Source: an uncultured bacterium (lineage in GTDB: Bacteria; Actinomycetota; Coriobacteriia; Coriobacteriales; Eggerthellaceae). From it: DNA of 54,973 bases. This document shows, piece after piece, positions 8,857 to 18,472 of the stretch. The position numbers were made by a program, and so were the translations under genes. The notes under the pieces were generated by a model. It saw nothing but the letters and a program-made list of their open reading frames with translations. It did not search any database and was not told the DNA's origin. The stretch's first letter is position 1, and each line of letters starts with the position of its first letter. The stretch is from NCBI GenBank assembly GCA_937890835.1, contig CALADF010000024.1:1-54973 (forward strand), in the 5' to 3' direction.

Positions 8857-9720
8857 TTAGATGTAGAGGCCCACGGAGAGCTCCATCGCGTAGAACGCGA
8901 AGCGAGCGCACAGGATGCCGGCGAACGCGCAGACCACAGCGATGACCGACATGACGGTCGCGTTCTTGCCGCGCGTCACGAGAACCACCAGGACGCATGC
9001 GACGATGAGCGCGATAGCGGCCACGATGATGAACGGAAGAGCAGCGCTCACCAGATCGGAGCCGGCGAACATCGCGTTGCTCATGCCGGAAACGGAGCCC
9101 GCCATGCCAGCGATGCCACCCACACCGGCGACGACGCCGACAGCGGCCACAACCACAAGGGCGGTCTTGATGGTACCCGCGGTGAGCTTCTCAGCAGCAC
9201 CGGACAGGCTGAAGATCAGGCTGGCGAGCGCCGCGCCGCCGATGAAGCCGAAGCCGACGATCTGAACGGGCACGAGGATGGTGTTCCAAGAAGCGATGGT
9301 CTCCATCATGTAGGCCATGCCCGTGAAGACGCACAGCACCAAGGCGAGCACGGCGACAACCGCCGCGAAGCCCTTGCGCGCGCCCTCGCCGAGCTTGCCC
9401 AGAACGGCCAGCACGCAGTACACCAGCGCGACGACGACGAACACGATGCCGACGACGACCTCGTTGGAAAGCGGCGAGGTGCCCAGACCCGAGAAGATGC
9501 CGAAGCCGTTCATCGGGTTGGTCAGGTGGAACAGCGAGGCGATGAAGCCGACGACGACGAACGCGAACGCGATGAGCGTCATCTTATCGATCTTCTTAAG
9601 CTCGGCCTCGTCAAACTTCGTCGTGAAGAACGCAACGGCAAGCGCGATGAAAGCGCCTGCGCCCATCGGCGCGAACGTAGTGAAAAGCGCCAAAGGCATC
9701 TCGGAGAAAGCTGCCTCCAT
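8857..9720 (-). CDS. dmsC: DMSO reductase anchor subunit DmsC
   Basis: Integral membrane subunit of 287 aa with about eight helices, typical for DmsC. Landmarks are MEAAFSEMPLALFTTFAPMG at the start and, near residues 65-91, HLTNPMNGFGIFSGLGTSPL followed by SNEVVVG. It would pass electrons from menaquinol to the iron-sulfur subunit. Only one base separates it from dmsB upstream, so the two are translationally close. It is the structural DmsC of this operon by position; compare the divergent copy at 7153. Confidence 0.93.
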   Translation of the reverse strand: MEAAFSEMPLALFTTFAPMGAGAFIALAVAFFTTKFDEAELKKIDKMTLIAFAFVVVGFIASLFHLTNPMNGFGIFSGLGTSPLSNEVVVGIVFVVVALVYCVLAVLGKLGEGARKGFAAVVAVLALVLCVFTGMAYMMETIASWNTILVPVQIVGFGFIGGAALASLIFSLSGAAEKLTAGTIKTALVVVAAVGVVAGVGGIAGMAGSVSGMSNAMFAGSDLVSAALPFIIVAAIALIVACVLVVLVTRGKNATVMSVIAVVCAFAGILCARFAFYAMELSVGLYI

Positions 9721-9721
9721 G

Positions 9722-10342
9722 CTACATCACCTCCAGGGGGTTAACGACCTTCGCGGCCGCGTCGCCCACAGGTCGCGCGTCCTCGCAGGGCAGAATGTAA
9801 AGGTTCGGGTGGGTGTAGGTGGGCTCGGGCAACGGAGCGATGTTGGCGAGCTCGCCCTTTTTGGCCATCTCCTCGACAGGACCGAAGTCGAGAGCGCGAG
9901 CCGGGCAGGACTCGACGCACACGGGCTTGAGTCCCTCGGCGACGCGGGAAGCGCAGCCGTCGCACTTCACCGAGTGGCCGAGCGTGCGGTCGACCTTCGG
10001 AGCATTGTAGGGGCACGCCATATGGCAATAGCCGCAGCCGATGCACTTGGTCGCGTCAACGGAAACCAGGCCCGTATCAGCATCCTTGTGCATAGCGCCG
10101 GTCGGGCACACGTGAACGCACGCGGGATCGTCGCAGTGGTTGCACGCCATGGAGACCGAGTAGCTCACGCAGGTGGTGTTGATGCAGCCCTGCGCATCCC
10201 TGGTGGTCTCGCCGAGAGTGGTCTCGTACACCTTGCGATACGCCACGTTCAGGTCGAGGTCGTTGTAATCCTTGCAGGACATCTCGCAGGTCTTGCAGCC
10301 CGAGCAGCGAGTGCCGTCGAAATAGAAAGCGTATTGAGTCAT
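9722..10342 (-). CDS. dmsB: DMSO reductase iron-sulfur subunit DmsB
   Basis: Electron-transfer subunit of 206 aa carrying four [4Fe-4S] clusters. Cysteine groups run in order: CSGCKTCEMSC (Cys13-23), CNHCDDPACVHVCP, CIGCGYCHMACP, and CDGCASRV...CVESCP. This is the standard DmsB/NrfC/PsrB four-cluster set. It has no signal of its own, so it is expected to be exported bound to the Tat-borne DmsA. It lies 29 bases after dmsA and directly before dmsC. Confidence 0.95.
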   Translation of the reverse strand: MTQYAFYFDGTRCSGCKTCEMSCKDYNDLDLNVAYRKVYETTLGETTRDAQGCINTTCVSYSVSMACNHCDDPACVHVCPTGAMHKDADTGLVSVDATKCIGCGYCHMACPYNAPKVDRTLGHSVKCDGCASRVAEGLKPVCVESCPARALDFGPVEEMAKKGELANIAPLPEPTYTHPNLYILPCEDARPVGDAAAKVVNPLEVM

Positions 10343-10371
10343 TTCAGTTCCTCTCCTTTCCTCGCTGCGCC

Positions 10372-12777
10372 TTAAGCCTTGGTCACTTCACAGATGTTGC
10401 TGTGCTGGGGGTTGCCCTTGCCCAGCGCAGTCGGACGATGCGTCGTCAGCGTGTTGATGCAGCCGCCCTTGTCCACGCGATCGCCGTACATGTCGGCGTC
10501 ATGCCATGCGCCCTGGGAGATGCAGATGACGCCGGGAACGACGCGAGGAGTCACCTTGGCGAGAAGCTCGATCTCACCGAACGCGTTCTTGACGCGAATC
10601 TTGTCGCCCTGGACGATGCCGCGAGGCTCAGCGTCGACGGGGTTGATCCAAGCCTCCTGCGGGTTCGCTTCCTTGAGCTGCTCGATTCCGCCCCAAGAAG
10701 AATGGGTGCGACCACGATAGTGGAAGCCGGAGCAATGCAGCGGGTACTCTTCGGTGGGGATGTCGGTCTCGGTGAAGCCATGCGTGTACACGGGGATCGG
10801 GGAAATCAGATCCTCCTCGCCGAGCTCCCAAGTCTCAGCGATCTTCGCGAGGGTCTCAGAGTAGATCTCGACCTTGCCCGTGGGGGTCATCAGCTTGTTG
10901 GCCTCGGGGTCCTGACGCCACTTCTCAAGAGCGATGGTCGCGCCCTTGGGGTTCTTGCGCGTGTAGACGCCCATCTCCATGGCCTCTTCGTAGGTCGGCA
11001 GCGCCGTGTCCTTAGCGCGAGACTTCTCGTAGAGCTCCTTGATCCACTCTTCCTGAGTCTTGCCCTCGGTGAAGGCTTCCTTGACGCCGAGCTTGTCTGC
11101 GATGAGGGTGAGCGAATCGTAGAGGGTCTTGCGCTCGAACTTCGGAGACGTGCAGGGCTGGCCGCTGATCATGTAAGCATGATCGCCGCCGGTGCCGATC
11201 TGAGAGACCTGCTCGAAGCGGAACAAGTCGGGAAGCAGAATGTCGGCGTACTTGGCCGAGTCGGTCAGAACCGTCTCCCACACCACGATGAACTCGCACT
11301 TGCTCTCGTCGGCGAGGATGTCGTGAGCGCGGTTGATGTTGCCGTGCTGGTTGGTCAGGCAGTTGCCCGCGTAGTTCAGCATGCACTTGATGTTCTGGTT
11401 GAGCTTGTCGGCGCCCTTGACGGCGGAGTTCAGCGCGGTCATCTCGGTTCCGTGGTCGATAGCATCGGTAAACAGGAACACGGGGATGGATGCCTTGATG
11501 GGGTTCTTGCCCGCCGGAATGGACTGGAGGCTGACCGAATAAGAGCCCTCGCGCGTGCCGGTGCTGGTGCCGGGGAGACCGATCTGACCGGTGAGAAGCG
11601 GGAGCATGATGATAGACCAGCAGTTCAACTCGCCGTTGCTACGACGCTGAGGACCCCAGCCCTGAACAACGAACAGCGGCTTAGCGGTGCCGACCTCGTG
11701 CGCGAGCTCCTTGATCTTCTCGGCGTTGATGCCCGTGATAGGAGCAGCCCACTCGGGAGTCTTCTCCACATGATCGTAGCCCGTTCCCATGATGTAGTCC
11801 TTATAGGACTTGTTCTGGCCCTTGGCGGACTCGGGCATCGTGTCCTCGTCAAAGCCGATGCAGTACTTGTCGAGGAACTCCTTGTCGATCATGTCGTTTT
11901 TGATGAGCTCATAGGCGATCGCCGAGCACAACGCGGCATCAGTGCCCGGGTTGATCGGCAGCCACTCGGAAGAGCGGCCCATGTTCGAGTCGTTGAGACG
12001 CGGGTCGATGTAGATGATCTTCGCGCCGGTCTTCTCGCGCATGCGCACCCAGTCGCCATGGGACACGGCGCCGCCCTGACGGGTCTCCGTGGGGCTCGTG
12101 CCGAATGCGAGGACGAGCTCGGCGTCATCGGCAGCGCTGAGCGTCGAACCGGAGAAAGCACCCATGCCAATGGTGTAGGGAACGATCATCTCCATCTGCA
12201 TGGCGCTGTAGTCGCCATAGCAGCCCAAAAAGCCACCGAGGCAGTTCATGAAGCGCGGAAGCGTACGAGCCGTGGTAGAGCTTACGCCCGTCGCATAGGG
12301 AATGAACACGGACTCGTTTCCATAAGTGTCGATGATGCGCTTGAGCTCGCTGGCGATAGTGTCAACGGCCTCGTCCCAAGTGATCTGCTCGAATTTGCCC
12401 TCACCGCGCTTGCCGACTCGCTTCATCGGGTAGTTGATGCGATTCGGGTCGGCTAGCCAACGACGATACGTGCGGCCGCGCAGGCAAGCGCGAGGCTGAA
12501 CGTCATCGAAGTCGCCGTCCTGCGTGGTGTAGGTGTCAACCCAAACAACCTCGTCGTCTTTCACGTGGAACTTAAGAGCGCAACGACCTGGGCAGTTGAT
12601 GGCGCAATGGCCCCAGACGGTCTTATCCTTAGCCTCGGCGGCATGCGCCGGAGCCACTCCGGCTCCGAACAGCGAATCAGCTGCGGCTATTCCGCCGCCC
12701 GCCGCTGCAAGAGCACCCAAGGCGCCGCTCGTTTTCACGAACGTACGACGGCTCAGGTTCAGATTGCTATCTGACAT
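10372..12777 (-). CDS. dmsA: Molybdopterin oxidoreductase, DmsA-type catalytic subunit
   Basis: Catalytic subunit of 801 aa of a bis-MGD enzyme. A Tat leader SRRTFVK (residues 9-15) precedes an Ala-rich hydrophobic stretch and an AHA cleavage-like site near 46. An N-terminal [4Fe-4S] cluster is provided by Cys58, Cys62, Cys66 and Cys98. In CYGDYSAMQ the Ser191 aligns with the Mo-ligand serine of DMSO reductases. A C-terminal molydopterin dinucleotide-binding region follows (about 680-801). It would reduce DMSO, TMAO or another S- or N-oxide on the outer face as terminal oxidase of anaerobic respiration. Eggerthellaceae encode many paralogues with other substrates, so DMSO is not certain. It is divergent from the LuxR-type gene at 13085. 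Confidence 0.92.
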   Translation of the reverse strand: MSDSNLNLSRRTFVKTSGALGALAAAGGGIAAADSLFGAGVAPAHAAEAKDKTVWGHCAINCPGRCALKFHVKDDEVVWVDTYTTQDGDFDDVQPRACLRGRTYRRWLADPNRINYPMKRVGKRGEGKFEQITWDEAVDTIASELKRIIDTYGNESVFIPYATGVSSTTARTLPRFMNCLGGFLGCYGDYSAMQMEMIVPYTIGMGAFSGSTLSAADDAELVLAFGTSPTETRQGGAVSHGDWVRMREKTGAKIIYIDPRLNDSNMGRSSEWLPINPGTDAALCSAIAYELIKNDMIDKEFLDKYCIGFDEDTMPESAKGQNKSYKDYIMGTGYDHVEKTPEWAAPITGINAEKIKELAHEVGTAKPLFVVQGWGPQRRSNGELNCWSIIMLPLLTGQIGLPGTSTGTREGSYSVSLQSIPAGKNPIKASIPVFLFTDAIDHGTEMTALNSAVKGADKLNQNIKCMLNYAGNCLTNQHGNINRAHDILADESKCEFIVVWETVLTDSAKYADILLPDLFRFEQVSQIGTGGDHAYMISGQPCTSPKFERKTLYDSLTLIADKLGVKEAFTEGKTQEEWIKELYEKSRAKDTALPTYEEAMEMGVYTRKNPKGATIALEKWRQDPEANKLMTPTGKVEIYSETLAKIAETWELGEEDLISPIPVYTHGFTETDIPTEEYPLHCSGFHYRGRTHSSWGGIEQLKEANPQEAWINPVDAEPRGIVQGDKIRVKNAFGEIELLAKVTPRVVPGVICISQGAWHDADMYGDRVDKGGCINTLTTHRPTALGKGNPQHSNICEVTKA

Positions 12778-12921
12778 AGCATTCCCCTCTTTCTCCTCAT
12801 CGATTCTCTACAGACGGGGGCGGCTCGCGCCGCGTCCCTCCCCGTCCGCTTCGGCGCGATAGATGAAGCCATCCCGCCGAATACGACTCCCCCACTCTAA
12901 CCGTTCACGCCTTATTCGGGT

Positions 12922-12950
12922 CACATACTATGTGTGATATTTGCGAAATA
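12922..12950. promoter_or_regulatory. Paired inverted repeats between dmsA and the LuxR gene
   Basis: Two perfect dyads lie side by side in the 307-base divergent gap: CACATA-C-TATGTG (12922-12934) and TATTT-GCG-AAATA (12938-12950). Part of the first, TCACAC, recurs near 12974. They lie about 145-170 bases upstream of dmsA and 135-160 upstream of the regulator gene. A minus-strand TAGTAT inside the first dyad could be a dmsA -10 box, without a good -35. The rest of the gap shows no gene. Confidence 0.55.
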
Positions 12951-13084
12951 CCAGTTCAGAGCATATGCGCTTATCACACGTTTCAATATGGTGACGCTTA
13001 GCTTCAAAATGTTGACGCCGTCATTCGCTATACTGATTCGCACTGTTTTTAAGCTGCGCAACATCTAAGGGGGGAAGAGATCCG

Positions 13085-14725
13085 GTGCGGGCTCGGGGCA
13101 TCATCGAACTATTCAGACCGAACGTCGCGTCACTTGGCTACGCGCTGTTCCTCGCTATCAACGCCGCGGGCGTATGGGGAGGAGTGTTCCCCTTTCTGCC
13201 GATCGATTTTCAAACGCACGAGATACTCTTCGCGTTCTTCCTTGCCCAGTCGCTCGTGTTCACGCTGAGCTTTCTCATCAGCGCCGTCGGCGTCTATTTC
13301 CTCCCCGGTCCCACGCGCCGCTTTCTCGTCAGGCTCACGAGTGCCCCCTACGCCCTCGGCTGGGTGTGCCTCATCGCCGCCATCTACGTCCCCGATCACG
13401 CCCTCGCCCTCGTGGTGTGCGGCGGCGCGTTGCTCGGCTTGGGCTCAGCGGGCTTCTACATGCTGTGGCAGCGCCTCTTCGCCAGCCAGGACCCCGAGTC
13501 GGGCAACCGTGATCTCGCCGTGGGCACGGCTTGGGCGGCGCTCATGTACTTCTCGCTTTACCTCATCCCCCAGGCGGTCACGGCGTTTCTGATCCCGCTG
13601 GTGTTTCTACCCCTGTTCGGCCTGTGCGTCACCCTGCGCAGCCGCGCCATCAACCTCGATCAGCCCATGTTCGAGGACATCCCCGGCGAACATCCCCAGG
13701 TGTACCGTCAGATCGCACGCGATTACTGGCGCAGCGCCTTGTTCGTAGGCGTCCTCGGCTTTTGCACGGGCATCATGCGCGCGCTCGCCGTCGCCGACAT
13801 GCAGGCGGGGTCCCTCGTCAACATCTTGTCCATGGGATCGATGATGGTCGGCGCCGTCGCGTTGCTTCTCGCGTGGAACCTGCGCAACATCAACCTCAAC
13901 ATCAGCATGATCTACCGCATGGCGTTCCCCTTCGTCATCACCTCGTTTCTGCTGCTCCCCCTGCTACCCGGCGCCTACGGACGCTGGCTCGCCGCCATCC
14001 TCTACGCCGTGTACAGCGTCGCCATCGCGCTCATGATGATCCAATGCGCGCAGATCTCCCGGGATCGCGGCGTCAACCCCGTGTTCGTCTACGGCTTTTT
14101 CGGCACGATCGTCTACGCGTTGCACGACGTGGGCTTCATCGGGGGAACGTTCGCGGAGAACATGGTCGTCATCGGGTTGTCGCCGCTGGCCATGGTGGCG
14201 CTTATCGCCGTGTACCTGCTCGCGCTCATCAACTTCATCGGCTCGGGCGGCTTCGGCGGAGCCCTGAAGGCAACCGACGGCATCGAGCTCATGGCGCTCA
14301 CGAAGGGAGAGCCCGCACGGCGAAGCGCGATGGCAAAAGACGCGAAGCCGCATGCGGGCAAGCCCAAGGCCGCGGCTACGCCGGATGCCGGCAGCACGGA
14401 GGTTCCCGCCGTCTCGCATGCACTCACCGCATCCAAGAGGGCGGACGTCAAGTCACCGAACCCGGCGCCCGCGGAAAGCGCCCCTCAGTTCTCCGACAAG
14501 ATCGCGGCACAGGCGCAGGTTCTCCGGGAGAGGTACCGCCTGACCGCACGCGAAACCGAAATAGCCGAGCTCATCGCAAGGGGCAACACCGTCGCGCGCA
14601 TCGCCGAGATGCTCGTCGTCTCGGAGAACACCGTGCGCACGCATTCCAAGCGCATCTACACCAAGCTCGACATTCACAAAAAACAAGAGCTCATCGATCT
14701 GCTCGAAGAGGTCGATCTTCGTTAA
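13085..14725 (+). CDS. Membrane-bound LuxR-family regulator with 12-TM sensor domain
   Basis: Protein of 546 aa: about 12 membrane helices (residues 15-395) with MFS-like spacing, a low-complexity Ala/Lys/Pro linker (about 400-475), then a LuxR/GerE helix-turn-helix (about 485-545) reading LTARETEIAELIARGNTVAR and SENTVRTHSKRIYTKLDIH. GTG start with GGGGGAAG just upstream. Membrane LuxR proteins of this build are strongly expanded in Eggerthellaceae and usually sit beside reductase operons, as here with dmsA. It likely senses a compound in or across the membrane and controls the neighbouring operon; direction of control is unknown. No phosphorelay receiver domain is present. Confidence 0.9.
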   Translation: MRARGIIELFRPNVASLGYALFLAINAAGVWGGVFPFLPIDFQTHEILFAFFLAQSLVFTLSFLISAVGVYFLPGPTRRFLVRLTSAPYALGWVCLIAAIYVPDHALALVVCGGALLGLGSAGFYMLWQRLFASQDPESGNRDLAVGTAWAALMYFSLYLIPQAVTAFLIPLVFLPLFGLCVTLRSRAINLDQPMFEDIPGEHPQVYRQIARDYWRSALFVGVLGFCTGIMRALAVADMQAGSLVNILSMGSMMVGAVALLLAWNLRNINLNISMIYRMAFPFVITSFLLLPLLPGAYGRWLAAILYAVYSVAIALMMIQCAQISRDRGVNPVFVYGFFGTIVYALHDVGFIGGTFAENMVVIGLSPLAMVALIAVYLLALINFIGSGGFGGALKATDGIELMALTKGEPARRSAMAKDAKPHAGKPKAAATPDAGSTEVPAVSHALTASKRADVKSPNPAPAESAPQFSDKIAAQAQVLRERYRLTARETEIAELIARGNTVARIAEMLVVSENTVRTHSKRIYTKLDIHKKQELIDLLEEVDLR

Positions 14726-14870
14726 TCGGGAGAAAGCGGCGTCTTGGCGAACAAGATGCCGATCCCGCGCTCCGACCACACCGCTTCGACGCAGAAGCCC
14801 CGTTCGCCTCTCGCACCCCGCCGCCGAGCCCTTCGCTGCGTCACGATGTGCAAGCGGGATGCACGCACAC

Positions 14871-14900
14871 GAAAAAGGGAGGGCCCTCAAGGCCCTCCCT
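14871..14900 (-). terminator. Terminator of the PFOR gene
   Basis: On the minus strand a perfect 10-bp stem AGGGAGGGCC / GGCCCTCCCT (14891-14900 with 14876-14885) is followed by TTTTTC. It lies 30 bases after the PFOR stop codon and also faces the convergent LuxR gene. Confidence 0.92.
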
Positions 14901-14929
14901 TCGCAAGCTCAACGCGTCAAGGCGTGATT

Positions 14930-17900
14930 TCACACCTCGGCGTAGAGATCCTTCAGCTTCACCAAGTGGTCGTAGCGATCCATCGCCGCGCGCTCGTTGC
15001 GCTCGAACAGCTCCTCGGCGCGCTCCGGGAACTCGCGCGTCAAGCGGCTGTAGCGCGCCTCGTTCATGAGGAACTCCTGGTAACCGCCCGCAGGCTCTTT
15101 CGAATCGAGCGTGAACTTCTTACCGACGGGCGCTGCGGGATTGTAGCGGAACAGGTTCCAGTAACCGCACTCGACCGCGCGCTTCATTTCCTCCTGGCAG
15201 TTCTTCATGCCGCCCTTGATGGAGTGCATCTCGCACGGCGAGTAGCCGATGATGATGGACGGACCGTGATACGCCTCCGCCTCGGCGATGGCCTTGATCG
15301 TCTGAGCGGGTTTCGCGCCCATGGCCACCTGCGCCACGTACACGTAGCCGTAGCTCATCGCCAGCTCGGTGAGGCTCTTCTTCTTCACTTCCTTGCCCGC
15401 CGCCGCGAACTGAGCGACCTGACCGATGTTGGAGGCCTTCGACGCCTGGCCGCCGGTGTTGGAATAAACCTCGGTATCGAACACGAAGATGTTGACGTCC
15501 TCACCCGAAGCGAGCACATGATCGAGTCCGCCGTAGCCGATGTCGTAAGCCCAGCCGTCACCGCCGAAGATCCACACCGATTTCTTGGCGAGGTAATCCT
15601 TGTCGGCGAGAACCTGAGGAGCAACCGGGCACCCCGCGTCAGCCGCAGCCTCGAGCGCGGGAACGAGGGCCGCTGCAGCTTTGGCGTTGGCCTCGCCGTC
15701 GTCGACCGTCTCGACGTACGTCGCGATGAGCGCCTTGGTCTCCTCAGGCGTCTTGTCGCTTTGCGCCATACCCTCGAGCAGATCGATCAGGCGGCGGCGC
15801 ACCGCCTCATGACCGAGCAACATGCCCAGGCCGTGCTCGGCGTTGTCCTCGAACAAGGAATTGCTCCAAGCGGGGCCTTGCCCTTGCTTATTGACCGCGT
15901 AGGGCGACGTCGCAGCGGGCCCGCCCCAAATGGAGGAGCACCCCGTCGCGTTGGCGATGAACATGCGCTCGCCGAACAACTGGGTGACCAGGCGCGCGTA
16001 GGAGGTTTCCGCGCAGCCGGCGCAGGCGCCCGAGAACTCGAGCAACGGCTGCTTGAACTGGCTTCCCTTGATGCTCGCGTCGAAGAGCTCGGGCTTATCC
16101 GCGACCTTCTCCACGCAGTAGTCGAACACCTCTTGCTGAGCGAGCTCCGACTCGGTGCCCACCATGGTCAGCGCATCGGTGGGACACTGGCCGACGCAGA
16201 CCTCGCAGCCCATGCAGTCGAGCGGAGAGATGGCAAGCGTGTAGCCAAGCCCCTTGGCCGCCTTGCCCTTCGCGGGGATCACCTTGGCCGCCTCGGGCGC
16301 GCAGGCGGCCTCTTCGTCGGTCAAAGCGAACGGGCGGATGGTGGCGTGCGGGCAGACGAACGCGCAGTTGTTGCACTGGATGCACTTCTCGGCATCCCAC
16401 GTCGGCACGGTGACGGCCACGCCGCGCTTCTCGTAAGCGGACGCGCCCTGCTCGAACTGGCCGTCGACGTGATCCATGAACACGGAGACGGGCAGGCTGT
16501 CGCCGTCCATACGGCCGACGGGCTCCATGATCTCGGTGACCATCTTGACGAGCTCGGGGCGCCCCGCGGGAGCCTCTGCGGGAGCCTCGTCCTCGGCATC
16601 GGCCCAGCTTGCGGGAACCTCGACCTCGACGAAGGCGGTGGCGCCCGCGTCGATGGCGCGATGGTTCATGTCCACGACATCCTGACCCTTCTTAAGATAG
16701 GACTTCGTGGCCGCGTCCTTCATGTAGCGGATGGCGTCCTCTTGCGGAAGCACGCCGGCGAGAGAGAAGAACGCAGACTGCAAAATGGTGTTGGTGCGCT
16801 TGCCCATGCCGATCTCAACGGCCAGATCGATCGCGTTGATGACGTACAGGCGGATGTTGTTACGGGCGATGTAGCGCTTGGACTCCGCGCTCAAATGCTC
16901 TTCAAGCTCCTCGGGCGTCCACTGGCAGTTGATCATGAACACGCCGCCCGGCTTCACATCCTTCACGATGGGGAAGCCCTTCGTGATGTAGGAGGGGCTA
17001 TGGCATGCGACGAAGTCGGCCTTGTTGACGTAGTAGGAGCTGCGAATGGGGGAATCGCCGAAGCGCAGGTGGCTGATGGTCACGCCGCCCGTCTTCTTCG
17101 AATCGTACTGGAAGTACGCCTGGACGTATTTATCGGTGTGGTCGCCGATGATCTTGATGGAGTTCTTGTTCGCGCCGACCGTGCCGTCGCCGCCGAGACC
17201 CCAGAACTTGCACTCGATGGTGCCGGGGGCGGCGGTGTTCGGACACGCGGGATCCTCGGGAAGCGACAGATGCGTCACGTCGTCGACGATGCCGATGGTG
17301 AACTCGCGGCGCGGCTCGTCCTTGGCGAGCTCGGCGTACACGGCGAAGGCGGATGCAGGCGGGGTGTCCTTGCTGCCCAAGCCGTAACGACCGCCGATGA
17401 CCGTGAGTGCGGAGCGGCCCGCGTGCGCGAGCGCGTTCACGACGTCCATGTAGAGCGGCTCGCCGAGAGAGCCCGGCTCCTTGGTGCGGTCGAGCACGGC
17501 GATCTTCTTCACCGTCTCGGGCAGCGCGGCCAAGAACTTCTCGGTGACGAAGGGGCGGTACAGGCGAACCTTCACCAGGCCCACCTTCTCCCCGTGCGCG
17601 TTGAGGTAGTCGACGACCTCCTCGATGACGTCGCAGAACGATCCCATGGCCACGATGACGCGGTCGGCGTCAGGCGCCCCGTAGTAGTTGAACAGCTCGT
17701 AGTTGGTGCCGAGCTTGACGTTGACCTGGTGCATGTAGTCCTCAACGATGGCGGGAAGCTCGTCGTAGGCGGTGTTGCAGGCCTCGCGGTGCTGGAAGAA
17801 GATATCGCCGTTCTCGTGGCTGCCGCGCATAGCGGGGCGCTCGGGGTTCAGAGAGTGAGCGCGGAACTGCGCCACCGCGTCCATATCGCACATCTCGGCG

Positions 17901-18472
17901 AGGTCGTCGTAATCCCACACGGCGATCTTCTGCACTTCGTGGGAGGTGCGGAATCCGTCGAAGAAGTTGATGAAGGGGATACGACCCTTGATGGCGGAAA
18001 GATGCGCCACCGCGGACAGGTCCATGACCTCCTGGACGCTGCCCTCGGCGAGCATCGCGAAGCCGGTTTGACGGCACGCCATGACGTCGGAATGGTCGCC
18101 GAAGATGTTGAGCGCGTGCGTGGCAACCGTGCGGGCGCTCACATGGAAGACGCTCGGGAGCCGCTCGGCGGCGATCTTGTACATGTTCGGGATCATGAGG
18201 AGCAGACCCTGCGATGCGGTGTAGGTGGTGGTGAGGGCGCCTGCGGCAAGCGAACCGTGGACGGTGCCCGCGGCGCCGCCTTCGGACTGCATCTCGCACA
18301 CTTTGACGGTGGAGCCGAAGATGTTCTTCTTCCCCTGGGCGGACCACATGTCCACGAAGTCGGCCATAGGGCTCGACGGGGTGATCGGGTAAATGCCCGC
18401 CACCTCAGTAAACGCATAGGAGACGTACGCGGCGGCGTTGTTGCCGTCCATCGATTTGAATTCTCTCGTCAT
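14930..18472 (-). CDS. nifJ: Pyruvate:ferredoxin (flavodoxin) oxidoreductase
   Basis: Single-chain PFOR of 1180 aa, the usual size. It oxidises pyruvate with CoA to acetyl-CoA, CO2 and reduced ferredoxin. Domains in order: pyruvate-binding domain I starting near YPITPSSPMADFVD (about 25-38) with GGAAGTVHG; domains II-III; a two-cluster ferredoxin domain with CIQCNNCAFVCP (about 694-705) and CMGCEVCVGQCP (about 750-761); and the TPP domain with CAGC (about 820), GGDGWAYDIGYGGLDH and the EVYSNTGGQ Mg-TPP motif (about 980-1015). The ATG at 18472 follows GAGGAG. It is divergent from the transporter operon. In an asaccharolytic anaerobe it is the main pyruvate-oxidising step; the putative sialic-acid lyase nearby would make pyruvate. 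Confidence 0.97.
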   Translation of the reverse strand: MTREFKSMDGNNAAAYVSYAFTEVAGIYPITPSSPMADFVDMWSAQGKKNIFGSTVKVCEMQSEGGAAGTVHGSLAAGALTTTYTASQGLLLMIPNMYKIAAERLPSVFHVSARTVATHALNIFGDHSDVMACRQTGFAMLAEGSVQEVMDLSAVAHLSAIKGRIPFINFFDGFRTSHEVQKIAVWDYDDLAEMCDMDAVAQFRAHSLNPERPAMRGSHENGDIFFQHREACNTAYDELPAIVEDYMHQVNVKLGTNYELFNYYGAPDADRVIVAMGSFCDVIEEVVDYLNAHGEKVGLVKVRLYRPFVTEKFLAALPETVKKIAVLDRTKEPGSLGEPLYMDVVNALAHAGRSALTVIGGRYGLGSKDTPPASAFAVYAELAKDEPRREFTIGIVDDVTHLSLPEDPACPNTAAPGTIECKFWGLGGDGTVGANKNSIKIIGDHTDKYVQAYFQYDSKKTGGVTISHLRFGDSPIRSSYYVNKADFVACHSPSYITKGFPIVKDVKPGGVFMINCQWTPEELEEHLSAESKRYIARNNIRLYVINAIDLAVEIGMGKRTNTILQSAFFSLAGVLPQEDAIRYMKDAATKSYLKKGQDVVDMNHRAIDAGATAFVEVEVPASWADAEDEAPAEAPAGRPELVKMVTEIMEPVGRMDGDSLPVSVFMDHVDGQFEQGASAYEKRGVAVTVPTWDAEKCIQCNNCAFVCPHATIRPFALTDEEAACAPEAAKVIPAKGKAAKGLGYTLAISPLDCMGCEVCVGQCPTDALTMVGTESELAQQEVFDYCVEKVADKPELFDASIKGSQFKQPLLEFSGACAGCAETSYARLVTQLFGERMFIANATGCSSIWGGPAATSPYAVNKQGQGPAWSNSLFEDNAEHGLGMLLGHEAVRRRLIDLLEGMAQSDKTPEETKALIATYVETVDDGEANAKAAAALVPALEAAADAGCPVAPQVLADKDYLAKKSVWIFGGDGWAYDIGYGGLDHVLASGEDVNIFVFDTEVYSNTGGQASKASNIGQVAQFAAAGKEVKKKSLTELAMSYGYVYVAQVAMGAKPAQTIKAIAEAEAYHGPSIIIGYSPCEMHSIKGGMKNCQEEMKRAVECGYWNLFRYNPAAPVGKKFTLDSKEPAGGYQEFLMNEARYSRLTREFPERAEELFERNERAAMDRYDHLVKLKDLYAEV

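Noticed and set aside
10402..12456. 684-aa plus-strand open frame opposite dmsA
   Set aside because: Shadow of the molybdopterin subunit; no family motifs.
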